From Platanthera guangdongensis (lineage: Eukaryota > Streptophyta > Magnoliopsida > Asparagales > Orchidaceae), in the NCBI GenBank assembly GCA_039583875.1, contig CM077158.1, positions 124,121,900-124,185,899 on the forward strand: a DNA stretch of 64,000 nucleotides. Direction: 5' to 3'. Both the position numbers and the translations under genes were made by a program. Positions 20,127 to 29,646 of the stretch are shown here, one piece after another. The number at the start of each line of letters is the position of its first letter. The first letter of the stretch is position 1. The notes beneath the pieces are model-generated. The model was not told the DNA's origin and ran no database searches. It saw only the letters and a list, made by a program, of their open reading frames with translations.

Positions 20127-21536
20127 TGTTGGATCTCGTGGCCAACCTTATAGGGGGGATGAATTTAGTTTCTCGCATTTATTGCAATTTAAAATATTTT
20201 GTCCCAAATAATCGAGTTCTGGAAGCTACCGCGGGGCGTTAGGTAGCTAACGCTTGGAGGTAAGTCTCGTAACTCATTTTCATGGACAGTTACGCTTGGG
20301 CATCAGAAACCATAAATCAAAATATTATACGCAGGAAACTACTGTAGATAAAATCACAAAAAATCAAATTGCATTGCAAGATTTAAAATAACAATAGTTT
20401 TTGAACAACTACAACACTGTGATCTCCGTGACGCTGGAGATCGAAGGCGATGAGAAATAATAACCTGCATTTTCGATACCGACCCGCTCCACGGATCGGT
20501 TAGCTCTATCACTTTCCCTCCAAGACTGGTCCTCAAGCCGACTCTTCACTTCCACGCAAGGAAGGGTCTTAGAGTCCCACTAGATTCACGGAACTAGACA
20601 TACCTATCCCCAGGACGATTTTCCATGGAATCCTCCTCAGGTTCAGACGACCCTCACCGGCCAAATTTCCTCGCCACAAGATTCAAAAATGAGAGATTAC
20701 AGAAATAAGGATGTAGAGAATTTAAAAGATTAAGATCTCCCTCTTGACGACTTCTCCGTTGAGCAATTCGTGGTCGGTGCTTGAGATCTTCTTTTGCTAG
20801 CGACCAGTCAGCTCACCACATTCGATGTAGATCTTGGATCGCTAGAGTTCTTCGTTCACAAACCGGAGGGAGACGACTTTCTTCTTCTTCGATGGACACT
20901 TTTGGAATGGAGCGCAAGAGAGAGCGGCCGAATCCTAGAATACATGAACTCCTGTCGCTTTTCATTTTCAGATGATTAAGGCACAAAAACCAAGGTAGCC
21001 TTATATACGTCTTTATGAAAATAGGCTACTGCCGGCGGTAATTCTAGGGCCCGACGATAGGTTCGCGTGCTTGCTGTGCCAACTGTCATCCAAATTTGGA
21101 ATAATATTTCAAAATGAATGTTTTTCCTTTTCATAGAGCTAGCATCTTGCGGTAGAAGGTAGCGTCAAACGGTACGTCAGTAAGTCAACGAACTCGTCCC
21201 GACACTCGTGGAATGGCTAGCGCAGCTTGATTACCACTATTGCCTGCCGGTAGGATGGTAACGCGAGGAAGCTGTCTCGACACTCATTGAGTGGCTAGCG
21301 CGGCGCGGTAACCACATTCACCTGGCGGTAGGTCGATAACTCAAGAAACCTGTCTCGACACTTGTCGAGTTACTAGCTCGGCGCGGTAAGCACTACCGCT
21401 TGGTGACAGTTTCCTGAGTGGCTGGCCAAAACAATTCCTTGTGTTAGCATGGGCGGTAGTACTTGCGCGGAGCGGATGATTCCCCAGAGCTCTGTCCAGT
21501 TAATTTACGGCTACCGCTCGGTAGTAACTTCTATCA
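20127..21536 (-). repeat. 5' LTR of C2
   Basis: In plus coordinates it starts TGTTGGATCTCG beside the PBS. The far end is placed at CTATCA (21536), which gives TG...CA ends, but no second LTR is present to confirm this. From about 21020 to 21530 it carries GC-rich words such as GGCTAGCGCGGCGCGGTAAC, CTACCGCCGGTAG-like words and TCGACACTTGTCGAGT. A TATA-like ACGTATATAAGG on the minus strand (21010-20999) follows this block. The AGGGGGGATGAATT block at about 20152 matches the leader of the other Copia LTRs here. Confidence 0.6.
20999..21010 (-). promoter_or_regulatory. Predicted TATA box of the C2 LTR
   Basis: Minus-strand ACGTATATAAGG, downstream of the palindromic GC-rich block. Predicted only. 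Confidence 0.45.
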
Positions 21537-22740
21537 CTCGACGTTATCATCCATAGGGACTTCTTCTCTTTACTTGAACATGTCAGCCTGCACACTCTAT
21601 TAACACAAGATGTAATCAAATACAACTGGGAATTTCTATTCTCACACATAGGGAATATGAAACAGTGGTTCCAACAAAAGTGACCCACCTTGACACAACA
21701 CCAACACTCATGAATGTTGTATCTCCTCTTCTGAACTAACTTTGGAGTGTGCAAGCTATCAATAGTTGTTTGTTCATAGGGGAGAGCGGCAGCCTTCTTC
21801 CTGTTCTTTCAGCAAGTATTTGACTGAAAGTGAGTCTACCAGTACATGTACTTGGCTTACTCTGAGTTTCACCAACATAAGCCTTCTTTGTATTTGACAT
21901 GCTGTAGATGGCATCATAGACCGCCAAGTGAGGCTTATTGATTTACTTACCCTTAGTAATGTTCTTTGCTGGAGGAACTTAAGAATAGGCCACTGCCTTA
22001 TCCTTGAGAGTGGAGGCTAGTGCATCAAACATAATTGGTCCATAATGGGCCATTTGGATTTCCTCATGGGGAGCCTTTAGTGCACTAAAACCCATGCCCT
22101 TTCTCCTTCCATTGTAAGATACCCTTGCATTTTTACAAGAAGAATTCTCATTCTTCCAACGAATATACATGCTGACCTGGTCATATAAGTTGGAAGGGAG
22201 TATTACCTTTTTAAAGGTGGTCTGAGGCACAATAGGCACCCTAAATTTTCCTTTGGAATGGGAAGCTATAGAGTTCCACTTGAACCCCAAACCTCTATTA
22301 TCCTTTTGGGATGTGAAGGAGTCAATCAGTGGTAAAACTGTTCTGGGCTTAGAGAATTCAATAACAAGCTTCCTCTCCTTGAGGAGCTTCTCTTCAAGAT
22401 CCATGATGATCTTGTTCTTCTGGCTAATGGTGTCAATTTGGATAATTGAGATTGTCTTCAGTTGGCTGACTCCTCTCATTATATAAGCTAGCAAAGGGAC
22501 TGACTTAGGCTGCGGGGAAGTAGCTTGCTGAAGAGAGGCAATCTCCTTAGCTTGTCTCTTGACAAGCCTTTTGCTCTTCCTCAGAGCATCCAAAATTGCA
22601 TCATACTTGTCAATTAATTGATTGACATCATCTTCAGGTTCTCATCCATCATCCCCATTGAAGGAAGTGTATGCTTCAAAGTCTGAGCCAGACTCACAGA
22701 CAAAAGGAGAGCTAGGGATAGAGTGTACCTCATCAGGAGG
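21537..22740 (-). pseudogene. Copia gag C-terminal fragment (C3)
   Basis: The minus strand from 22740 encodes an acidic segment, a coiled coil (ALRKSKRLVKRQAKEIASL, with ISIIQIDTISQKNKI), a hinge (FSKPRTVLPLIDSF) and a CCHC-like knuckle (CWCCVKVGHFCWNH, about 21690). This is the same order as gag of C1 at 13824-13130, with clear similarity. Stops and frameshifts occur near 22640, 21979, 21940 and 21750. The fragment ends where protease should begin (21537), abutting the C2 LTR, so C2 may have inserted here. Its other end abuts LTR R1. Confidence 0.75.
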
Positions 22741-23512
22741 GGTTTTGATATTTGCGGAAAAAGAAAATAAAAGGCTAACAACTACTCTTATGCAACTCCG
22801 CTATGTGATGCTTCGCCATGCGGGATGGAAGACTAGTCGGGCCGCTATGCACCGAATCGCTAGGCGGATGGACGAGTAGGCTTTCGGATGAGGTGGTTAG
22901 AACGGCGGAATGAGGGTCGAAAGTACCTCTTCGCTACTCATGCCACTAGCAATTGCTTGTGCGGCAAGGGTGGATGGATGGTGGATGGACAAATAGGCGC
23001 ACCTCAAGTAAATAATGAAAACATCCATTACATAGACATGATTACACATAAACGTATATTACACTAAGCATAACTTCATCAAATACAAAGAGTTCAACTA
23101 AACCATCAACAACAAGAGAAGAAAAGTGTGTGAAATCGACCGGATCCGAAGTCTTGCTGAGGATTCATGGTTGGAATCGTCGGGTTGTAAATCCGCGTCC
23201 AAGCTCGGTCCACAACTACATCCGGGGTAGAGAAGGGTTGTCACCACCTTCCAATGTCCCGCCTTCTTCGGGTCATGATCCGGTGGAGGATGACACAACT
23301 TGTCCTAGCTTGGTGGAGATAGCTAGGTCTAGCTCTTCTTGAAGCTCAAGGATGAAGGAGGAGGCCGAGAGGGAGCTCCGGCTTGGATTTGGCGGTAAAA
23401 GCTTGCCCGGTGAACCTCCCTAGGGTGGAGATTGAAGGAGGATGGCGGAATCCCTCCTCGGAGATGAAAACGGTGGTGGAAAAATGAGCTCTCCGGAATT
23501 AGGGCGGCACCT

Positions 23513-23526
23513 GCATATTTATAGAA
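23513..23526 (-). promoter_or_regulatory. Predicted TATA box of LTR R1
   Basis: Minus-strand TTCTATAAATATGC, about 20 bases below the palindrome array. Confidence 0.55.
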
Positions 23527-23544
23527 AGCAGAATTGAACAATGT

Positions 23545-23890
23545 GCACGATCGCGGGCGTACGACCAGTGGTCGTGCGCACTATGTCTAGTAATCGTGTG
23601 CACTGGCATGGTAGATTAGGAAGAAGAACTAGGGTAACGCGCACGAGCAGTGGCGCATGACCGATGGTCGTGCGCACTATGTCCAATAGTCGTGCGATTA
23701 CCCCAGACGAAACTCCAGGAAAAGAGGAATCAATGCACACGATCAGTGGCGCACGACCGATGGTCGTGCGCATTATGTCCAGTGGTCGTGCGATTACCCC
23801 AGGTAGATTCTGGAAATCAGGGTACATTGCGCATGATCATCGGCGCATAACCAGTGGTCATGCGCTCTGTATTCGATGATCGTTCGCAGT
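23545..23890. repeat. Palindrome array GGTCGTGCGC in LTR R1
   Basis: Alternating words GCACGACC and GGTCGTGCGCA recur about every 20-45 bases, often followed by CTATGTCCAGTAGTCGTGCG. Each pair is an inverted repeat around a short loop. The two longest units (about 23640-23700 and 23735-23795) are near-copies. Confidence 0.85.
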
Positions 23891-24213
23891 ATTCCTGCTT
23901 CCAAACATCCCCGAAACACGCACACGACCCCTAAACCCAGCACTGATATGTGCAGACATTCTAGACGAGCACAATAAGGAGTACAATCAATAAAAGTACA
24001 AAAATACACAACACAGGCCAAAGTGTGCACTTTCTATGGAAATATAGATAAGAATAAATATGAACGATATAGAACTAAAAGTGAAGTGCAAACGCGTGAA
24101 AACTAGCCCAGATGAGTCCGAAAAACCCTATATAAATCGGACTCATCAGGATGCATCCCAAGCACCCCAACCCCTCACCATAACTTTCATGAGTGAACTC
24201 GACAGTTAAGTTG

Positions 24214-24288
24214 GGTCGTACGAGGACTTCCCAGGAGGTCACCCATCACAGTACTACTCTCGCCCAAGCACGCTTAACTATGGAGTTC
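24214..24288 (-). other. 5S rRNA-like segment with pol III control elements
   Basis: The minus strand reads AGTTAAGCGTGCTTGGGCG (box A region), GAGTAGTAC (intermediate element) and GGGTGACCTCCTGGGAAGTC (box C), as in plant 5S rRNA positions about 45-105. The 5' half of 5S rRNA is absent, so this is not a 5S gene. Confidence 0.8.
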
Positions 24289-24306
24289 TTTCACTTCTCA
24301 CCACCA

Positions 24307-24362
24307 ATTACGCGAGATTAGTACTGGGATGGGTGATCTCTTGGGAAGTCCCCATACGACCC
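24307..24362 (+). other. Second, decayed 5S rRNA-like segment
   Basis: The plus strand reads AGATTAGTACTGGGATGGG and TCTTGGGAAGTCC, matching the intermediate element and box C. The box A part (CCAATTACGCG) is degraded. It is the inverted partner of 24214-24288. Confidence 0.7.
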
Positions 24363-24490
24363 AACTTAACTGTCGAGTTCGCTCATCAAATGGAGGTTGT
24401 GACCAACAACAACCCGCCAGTTGGCTGGAGAGGGGTTGGGATGCTTGGGCTGCAGCCCGGTAGCATCGCCTAGAGCAGAGCCGTGACATT

Positions 24491-24765
24491 GTCACGTTGG
24501 ATCTACTAGGGGCATTATAGTTGGTAGGATCAATGGCGGCAAGCGGCGGTCGGCGTAAATCGCGAGATTGGAATAGTTCCGTTGCGGAATAACTACGCCG
24601 TCATGGGATTAAGTCAAATGAATAGTTCTCTTCCTCCTCCTCTATTGGTTCAATAGTAAAGACACTTTTATACCTTGAACCGAACCGGCCAATACCAGCA
24701 AGCACAGGCCGAACAGGACTTAGAAGAAAATAACCAGTCGAGACAGCATTCGGCGAGTATCAACT
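24491..24765. other. Unassigned spacer
   Basis: No gene or recognisable element is seen. It contains an imperfect inverted pair, TTGGTTCAA and TTGAACCGAA, around 24650-24700. Confidence 0.4.
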
Positions 24766-25486
24766 TGATAATCGACGAAACGACGAGTGACAGATGCGGT
24801 TAACGGCAAGTGTACCGGTCGCACAAGTAATATAAAATGGGCGAATTTCCCCAAGTATCGATCTCTCAAGGAACACAGTAAGGTGGAGTTAATTTTTTAG
24901 GAGGACTTGAGATTGAAGTCCTTAGGTCGTCGTTTACGAAGGGGGTTTTGTTTGTTTGCGGCAAAAGAAATTAAAACACTAATAAACTACTCTTATGCAA
25001 TGCCGCTATTCAATGCTTCGCCAGGAAGATGGAAAACTACACGGGTTTCTATATATATAATCGCTAGGCGGATGGACGAGTAGGTTTACAGATGAGGGGG
25101 TTAGAACGGCGGAATGTCGTGAGCACCTCTTCACTACGCACGCCACTAGTAATTACTAGTGCGGCACTGTGTGGTGGAGGATGGAAAATGGCGAACCTCA
25201 AGTAAGTAACGTTAATATAAAATGACATAGACATGATTGTACACAAACGTATATTACATTAAGCACACTTCATCAAATACAAAGATATCAAACTACACTA
25301 TCAACAACAAAATAAGAAGAGAGTGTGAGAAATCGAGTGGATCCGAAGTCTTGCTGAGGATTCATGGAAGGAATCGCCGGTTTGTCAATCCGCATCCTAG
25401 CTTGTTCCTCAACTGTGTCTGTGGTAGAGGAGGCTGTCACTAACTCCCAATGGACCCATCTTCTTCGTTTCATGATCCGATGGAGG
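24766..25486 (-). repeat. Athila/Tat-like LTR R2, first part
   Basis: From about 24945 it repeats 22741-23270 of R1 with small differences, for example GTCTTGCTGAGGATTCATGG. The part 24766-24944 includes minus-strand TATTACTTGTGCGACCGG, resembling the E_C LTR near its 3' end. The LTR is interrupted at 25486 by E_A and resumes at 54376. No TATA or palindrome array is in this part, because the corresponding region lies beyond the later break at 54462. Confidence 0.55.
25482..25486 (+). repeat. Target-site duplication of E_A (left)
   Basis: GGAGG here and at 54376-54380 flank E_A. Joining the flanks restores the R1-like sequence (TGATCCGATGGAGGATGG against TGATCCGGTGGAGGATGA). Confidence 0.9.
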
Positions 25487-25499
25487 TGTTGAAAATCAT

Positions 25500-26330
25500 G
25501 AAGTGAAAGTGGGTGATGTGGCAGACCGTGCAGTCTGAGCGGTCTGAGTTTGCGGCCTGGGCAGACTGATGTTGCAGCATGGGTGGACTGGCCAGGTTAG
25601 TCTTGGTGGCTTGGTTGTTCTAGTGGAGCGGCCTACGCGGCCTGACTCTGGCGGGCTGGCGGCGGTGCTCAGCACGGCTTGCGGTTCTTCAGATAGGCAG
25701 GTAATGGAGTAACCGCGCTGATTGGAGGATAAGTCCGCGGAGTGTGGCGGACTGGGTTAGAGTTCGCGGAGTTCGCTATTGTAGATTGTCTTTGGAGATC
25801 GGCTTTGGTCCTTGCCGAGTTCTCCGGCATTGCGGGAGTGTTAGCCGCATTTATGTGGCGGACTGAGCATGGTGTTGGCGATCTGTCTTGGGAGCTGGCA
25901 GACTGGGGACTTGTCCTCCGAGCTCACGCCAGACTCTTGGTGGTTTGCTGGACTTGGTCACACTCTGTGATAAATCCAGGGTGTTCGTAGTGTCCGCAGA
26001 GTCCGTTGTTAACCAGGCAGTCTGCCTATTGGTCGTGGACTCTTGTGGTGGCTGTGGAGTTGTTCTTGAGCTGTGTGGACTATTGCCATGTCTGCGTATG
26101 GCATGCAGACTGATGCAGTATAGGTTGTGGATGTGTCCGTGTACTGTGCAGTGAGGCGGACTGGCCGGGTGCTTGCGGGTTGTTGCCTTGTCTGCATTGT
26201 GTGTGCGGACTGCAGCGGAGTCCGCCTGGTGGTGGACACCTTGCCTTGGCTCCTACCAGGTTGGTTGAAGTACGGTTAAGTCCTTGCGGACTTGGAGGAC
26301 TGGGCTTTGCTAGCTGCGAGCTGGAGTGGT
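25500..26330. repeat. GCGGACT/AGTCCGC word array in E_A U3
   Basis: Frequent GCGGACTG, GGCGGACT and AGTCCGC words, several arranged as inverted pairs (for example AAGTCCGCGGAGT near 25732). The array ends about 40-100 bases before the TATA box. The copy in the 3' LTR is 29270-29646 plus 53178-53640. Confidence 0.75.
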
Positions 26331-26368
26331 GATTCTATTCATTAGGGCTGTGACCACACTCCTCACCC

Positions 26369-26381
26369 CGCTTATAAACAG
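26369..26381 (+). promoter_or_regulatory. Predicted TATA box of E_A 5' LTR
   Basis: CGCTTATAAACAG; the homologous site in the 3' LTR is CCTATAAATAG at 53672-53682. Downstream are poly-C and CAGTAACTGAGGGAACAG, conserved in both LTRs. Confidence 0.6.
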
Positions 26382-27076
26382 ACCCCCCCCCCCCCCCGAC
26401 ATGTCTACAGTAACTGAGGGAACAGTAAGTTGAGACTTGGTTAAGTGCGGTGGTCTCGATTTTCTTGAACGCTCGGTTTGATGAGAGTTAACTGGTTGTT
26501 ATTTGTAGGTTGCGTGGCTAGCACTATGGAGCCAGGAGTTTGGCTTTGACTTCGGTCAAGATTAATGAAGTTTGCGGTTACAATCAGCGGTCTCAGCAGC
26601 TCACTTCTGCGGCTTGTCAGTTTTCTCTGCTTCAGCTTTTCCAAGTTCAATAACATGTTTCGCCGGACTCGGGCGGTTAGGCGGTCTGTTCTTCAGTTCG
26701 ACAGCATTCAGCGAATAGCGGCCTGTCCGCTTGACCTCATTGTCTCGGCAGACTCTGTGTTCTATTCGACTTCTAGTAGCAGCAGTTCGGGCGGCTTCGG
26801 CGACTTTGGCGGACTGGGCGGTCTTGGTGGTCTCCAGTTCTATCCGCCCGGATTGATTTGTTTCTTTTTGTTTTTCCTTGTACAGGCGAAATCATGTCTC
26901 GTGACCTCGCCCTGTAAAGAAGTTAATAAATATATGATCTGCTTGTTCCTTCTTCTTGCAATTGGTGTTTCAGCTTGCTCTCCTAGTTCCGCTTTATCAA
27001 GGTGTGATCTTGATAGCTCTTAGAATATTAATTTGGCGACAGACTATCTCGTTGATCATATTGAGAAAATTCAACA

Positions 27077-27089
27077 TGGTATCTGAGGG
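27077..27089 (+). other. Primer-binding site of E_A
   Basis: TGGTATCTGAGGG directly follows the LTR. It resembles the iMet complement. Confidence 0.75.
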
Positions 27090-27163
27090 AAGTTCAGTTG
27101 CTTGAGCGGCGATCAACTTGTGTTGTGGTCTGTGCTTCTGAAAGCTTAACTAAGGTTGTTGCA

Positions 27164-27260
27164 ATGGAAGTGAATTATGCAAGAGATCTGGGTATTGAAC
27201 TCTTAATGTCGACTAACTTTAAAAAGTGGAAGTCGTGCATGAAGAGTTATCTTCAAGGCA
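27164..27260 (+). pseudogene. E_A gag N-terminal remnant
   Basis: From ATG 27164 the frame gives a short Copia gag start with STNFKKWKSCMKSYLQGK, the usual N-terminal gag motif (W-K-x-C-M-x-x-Y-L-Q-G). After about 30 residues it joins integrase C-terminal sequence, so almost all gag, protease and integrase are lost in one deletion at about 27255-27275. Confidence 0.75.
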
Positions 27261-27267
27261 AGGAAGC

Positions 27268-29237
27268 TTGTCTTTGTATGCTATGATGAGCGAAAGATGG
27301 GATAGAAGTTCATGGATCCTGCGAAGAATAAGTTTGTTGTATCAAGGGACGTGGTCTTTGATGAACTGACATCATATGGAGGAGGCTCGGTTGAGCTATC
27401 AGAGAGTAAGGTTGATGAAGAGCAGAAGCTGGTTGATGAAGTCCTTCAAGAGGAGCTTGTTGTTTCACCAGCAGCTGCTGTTGCTTCAAGCTCTAGGGCA
27501 GAGGCCTCTGGTTCAGAAGGCAGGGGGAGCATTGCTCAAATTTTGCCCGAAAATGGAGCTGAGCCTGAAGAAGAAACGGAGGTGGTGAGCAAGGAGCAGG
27601 CCCTTCAGAGATCAAAGAGTACTATCAAGCCACCAGCGGGATATTATGATGGGAATGCAGTGAGCTTTATCTCCTGCTTCTTTGCAGGTTCTCTGGACGA
27701 GCGAGATCCTGCAAACTTCAATGAGTGCACTGGAGTCAAGGAGTGGGAAGATGCCATGAAAGAGGAGATTACTGCTCTCAAAAAGAATGAAACCTGGGAC
27801 CTTGTGCCTAGGGTTGATGGCATTACTCCAGTGACTTGCAAGTGGGTGTACACGTTCAAGAAGAAGGCTAATGGGAGCATCAAAAGATACAAGGCTTGCC
27901 TAGTTGCTCGAGGATTCTCACAACAATATGGAGAGGACTATGAGGAGACGTTTAGTCTAGTTACAAAGATGACTTTGGTTTGGGTGGTGATTGCCTTGGC
28001 TGCTTGCCAGGGATGGAGGTTGTGGCAGCTTGACGTAAGGAACACGTTTCTTTACGGGGACATTGATAAGGACATCTTCATGGATCAACCGCTTGGATTT
28101 GTCTCTGAAGTTCATCCGGACTACGTCTTCAAACTCAGGAAGGCTCTCTACAGGTTGAAGCAGGCTCCAAGAGCTTGGTATGGGAAGATAGCAAAATACC
28201 TCCAATTCTGCGGATATCTTGCTTCAAAATCGTATTCAATCTTGTTCATCATAAGGAAGGGGGATCTTCAGGTCTTGGTCCTGCTGTATGTTGATGATAT
28301 GAGAATCACAAGGAATTCAGAGGAGGAGGTAGCTAGGCTCAGGGCTGAGCTAGCTATTCGCTTTGAGATGAAATACTTGGGAGAGCATCATCACTCTCTC
28401 GGTCTCGAAGTGGAGAGGAAGGAGAGCGGGATACTCATTTGACAGAAAGGATATGCGGATCACATTGTGAATTGATTCACCATGAAGGAAGCGAAGAGTT
28501 GCTCTACTCATCTGGATCATGGGATGAAGCTTCGACGAGATGAAGGAAAGATTCTTAAATGATCCCTTAGTGTTCAGAGCTCTAGTGGGGAGCTTGATCA
28601 ACCTAACGATTACAAGGCCAAACATTGCTTATGTTGTTGGCCGAGTAAGTCAGTTTATGACAGAGCCAAGGAAGTCTCATCTAGTGGCGACAAATAATAT
28701 CCTTAAGTATGTTAAGTCTACTTCTGATATGGGTCTCCTTTATAGGAGGGACTCAGAGTTTTCATTGCTAGGATACACAGATCTTGATTATGGTGGTGAC
28801 TCGGATGATCGAAGATCAACATTGGGTTATGTTTTCACTTGTGGATCAGCTAGCATCTCATGGTGTCGCAAGAAGCAGGACTCGGTGTCCATCTCGACTA
28901 TGGATGCAGAGTACAAGGCTTCCGCTTTGGCTGCTCGAGAAGCAATTTGGCTAATGAGGCTAGTTGAGGACATCCATGAGGAAGTGCAAGGTCCAACTCC
29001 GCTCTGAGGTGACAATGAAAGTGCTCTCAAACTGGTGAACAATCCAGTTTGTCATGCAAGCAAGAAGTATATTGAGATCGAGCACCACTTCATAAGGGAG
29101 AAGGTGTTGGAGGGATCTCTTATGTTCGGGCATGTTCGGAGTGAAGACAACCTTGCTGACATCTTCATGAAGCCGTTGCCGAAGGAGCCATTTCAGCGGC
29201 TACGAGGTTTGCTGGGCTTGATCACCACTTCTCACTT
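27268..29237 (+). pseudogene. E_A integrase tail, reverse transcriptase and RNase H, broken
   Basis: The integrase C-terminal motif (CYDERKMG, stop, then MDPAKNKFVVSRDVVFDE) is at 27270-27365. After an acidic linker comes the Copia reverse transcriptase: [55 protein letters not shown] and the catalytic YVDD (about 28290). RNase H follows, with GYTDLDYGGDSDDRRST, SWCRKKQDSVSISTMDAEY and an HHFIREKV tail ending near 29253. Breaks: stop at 28440, frameshift near 28545 and stop at 29005 in place of a Cys codon. RT would copy element RNA. It is unlike the C1 and E_B RTs and closer to Tork/TAR/Ivana-type Copia, which I cannot separate by eye. Confidence 0.85.
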
Positions 29238-29247
29238 CAAGTGGGAG
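29236..29247 (+). other. Polypurine tract of E_A
   Basis: TCAAGTGGGAGTG-like sequence immediately before the 3' LTR start TGTTGAAAATC. Confidence 0.7.
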
Positions 29248-29646
29248 TGTTGAAAATCATGAAGTGAAAGTTGGTGATGGGACAGACTGTGCGGTCTGAG
29301 CGGTCTGAGTCTACAGCCTGGGCGGACTAATGTTGCTGTATGGGTGGACTGGCCAGGTTGGTCTTGGTGGCTTGGTTGTTCTAGTGGAGCGGCATGTACG
29401 GCTTGACTCTAGTGGTCTGGTGCCGTGCTCAGCTCGTCCTGCGGTTTTGCAGATAGGCCGGTAATGGAGTAACCGCATGGATTGGAGGATAAGTCTGCGC
29501 AGTGTGGCAGACATGGTTAGAGTTCGTGGAGTTCGCTATTGCGGACTGTCTTTGGAGATCGGCTTTGATCCTTACCGAGTTCTCCAGCATTGCGGGGAGT
29601 GTTAGCCGCATTCATGTGGCGGACTGAGCATGGCGTTGGCAATCTG
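29248..29646 (+). repeat. 3' LTR of E_A, first part
   Basis: It aligns with the 5' LTR from 25487, including GCGGACT words. The last five bases, ATCTG, are the target site of E_B, and the LTR resumes at 53178. Confidence 0.9.
29642..29646 (+). repeat. Target-site duplication of E_B (left)
   Basis: ATCTG at 29642-29646 and 53173-53177. Joining the flanks restores the E_A LTR (GGCAATCTGTCTTGGGAG against GGCGATCTGTCTTGGGAG at 25878). Confidence 0.95.

Larger units (their letters stand above)
6612..21536 (-). mobile_element. Copia element C2, split by C1 and truncated
   Basis: On the minus strand this runs LTR (21536-20127), PBS (20124-20113), gag N-terminal part (20076 to about 19406), then gag C-terminal part and protease/pre-integrase (8262-6612). 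The two gag parts join in a sensible frame if C1 (8263-19405) is removed, because the host sequence reads through from the 19406 side (ATAGTGCATC, plus strand) to the 8262 side (CCCTGGGAT). The element is cut off at 6612 inside the gag-pre-integrase region, so integrase, reverse transcriptase and 3' LTR are missing. Confidence 0.65.
22741..24148 (-). repeat. Athila/Tat-like LTR R1, truncated
   Basis: On the minus strand it starts TGATGAGTCCG at 24148, like the TGATG starts of the two Athila LTRs at 34935 and 55029. It carries a palindrome array (23545-23890) and then a TATA box (23526-23513). It is cut at 22741 by C3. The 22741-23375 part matches R2 at about 24945-25486 plus 54376-54460. In R2 the sequence continues to a TATTACTTGTGCGACCGG stretch resembling the U5 of E_C near 37827. 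No coding region is seen. Confidence 0.6.
24150..24490. repeat. Inverted pair of 5S-rRNA-derived (Cassandra-like) repeats
   Basis: Two arms in opposite orientation (about 24155-24290 and 24300-24480) share TACGACCCAACTTAACTGTC and a 5S rRNA-like segment, plus outer blocks near CCCAAGCA and CCCAACCCCTC. Cassandra TRIM elements are known to carry 5S-derived sequence in their LTRs, so these are probably two such LTR pieces head to head. There is no coding content. Confidence 0.65.
25487..27076 (+). repeat. 5' LTR of E_A
   Basis: 1,590 bases, TGTTGAAAATC to AAATTCAACA. U3 (25500-26330) is dense in GCGGACT/AGTCCGC words. A TATA box (26369) is followed by a run of about 16 C. ORFs across the LTR are not coding. 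Confidence 0.85.

Noticed and set aside
24214..24362. A 5S rRNA gene
   Set aside because: Only the control-region part is present, in two inverted pieces, with the 5' half missing.
25742..26154. ORFs over 80 codons in the E_A LTR
   Set aside because: They lie in U3 over GCGGACT words; the homologous 3' LTR does not keep the frame.
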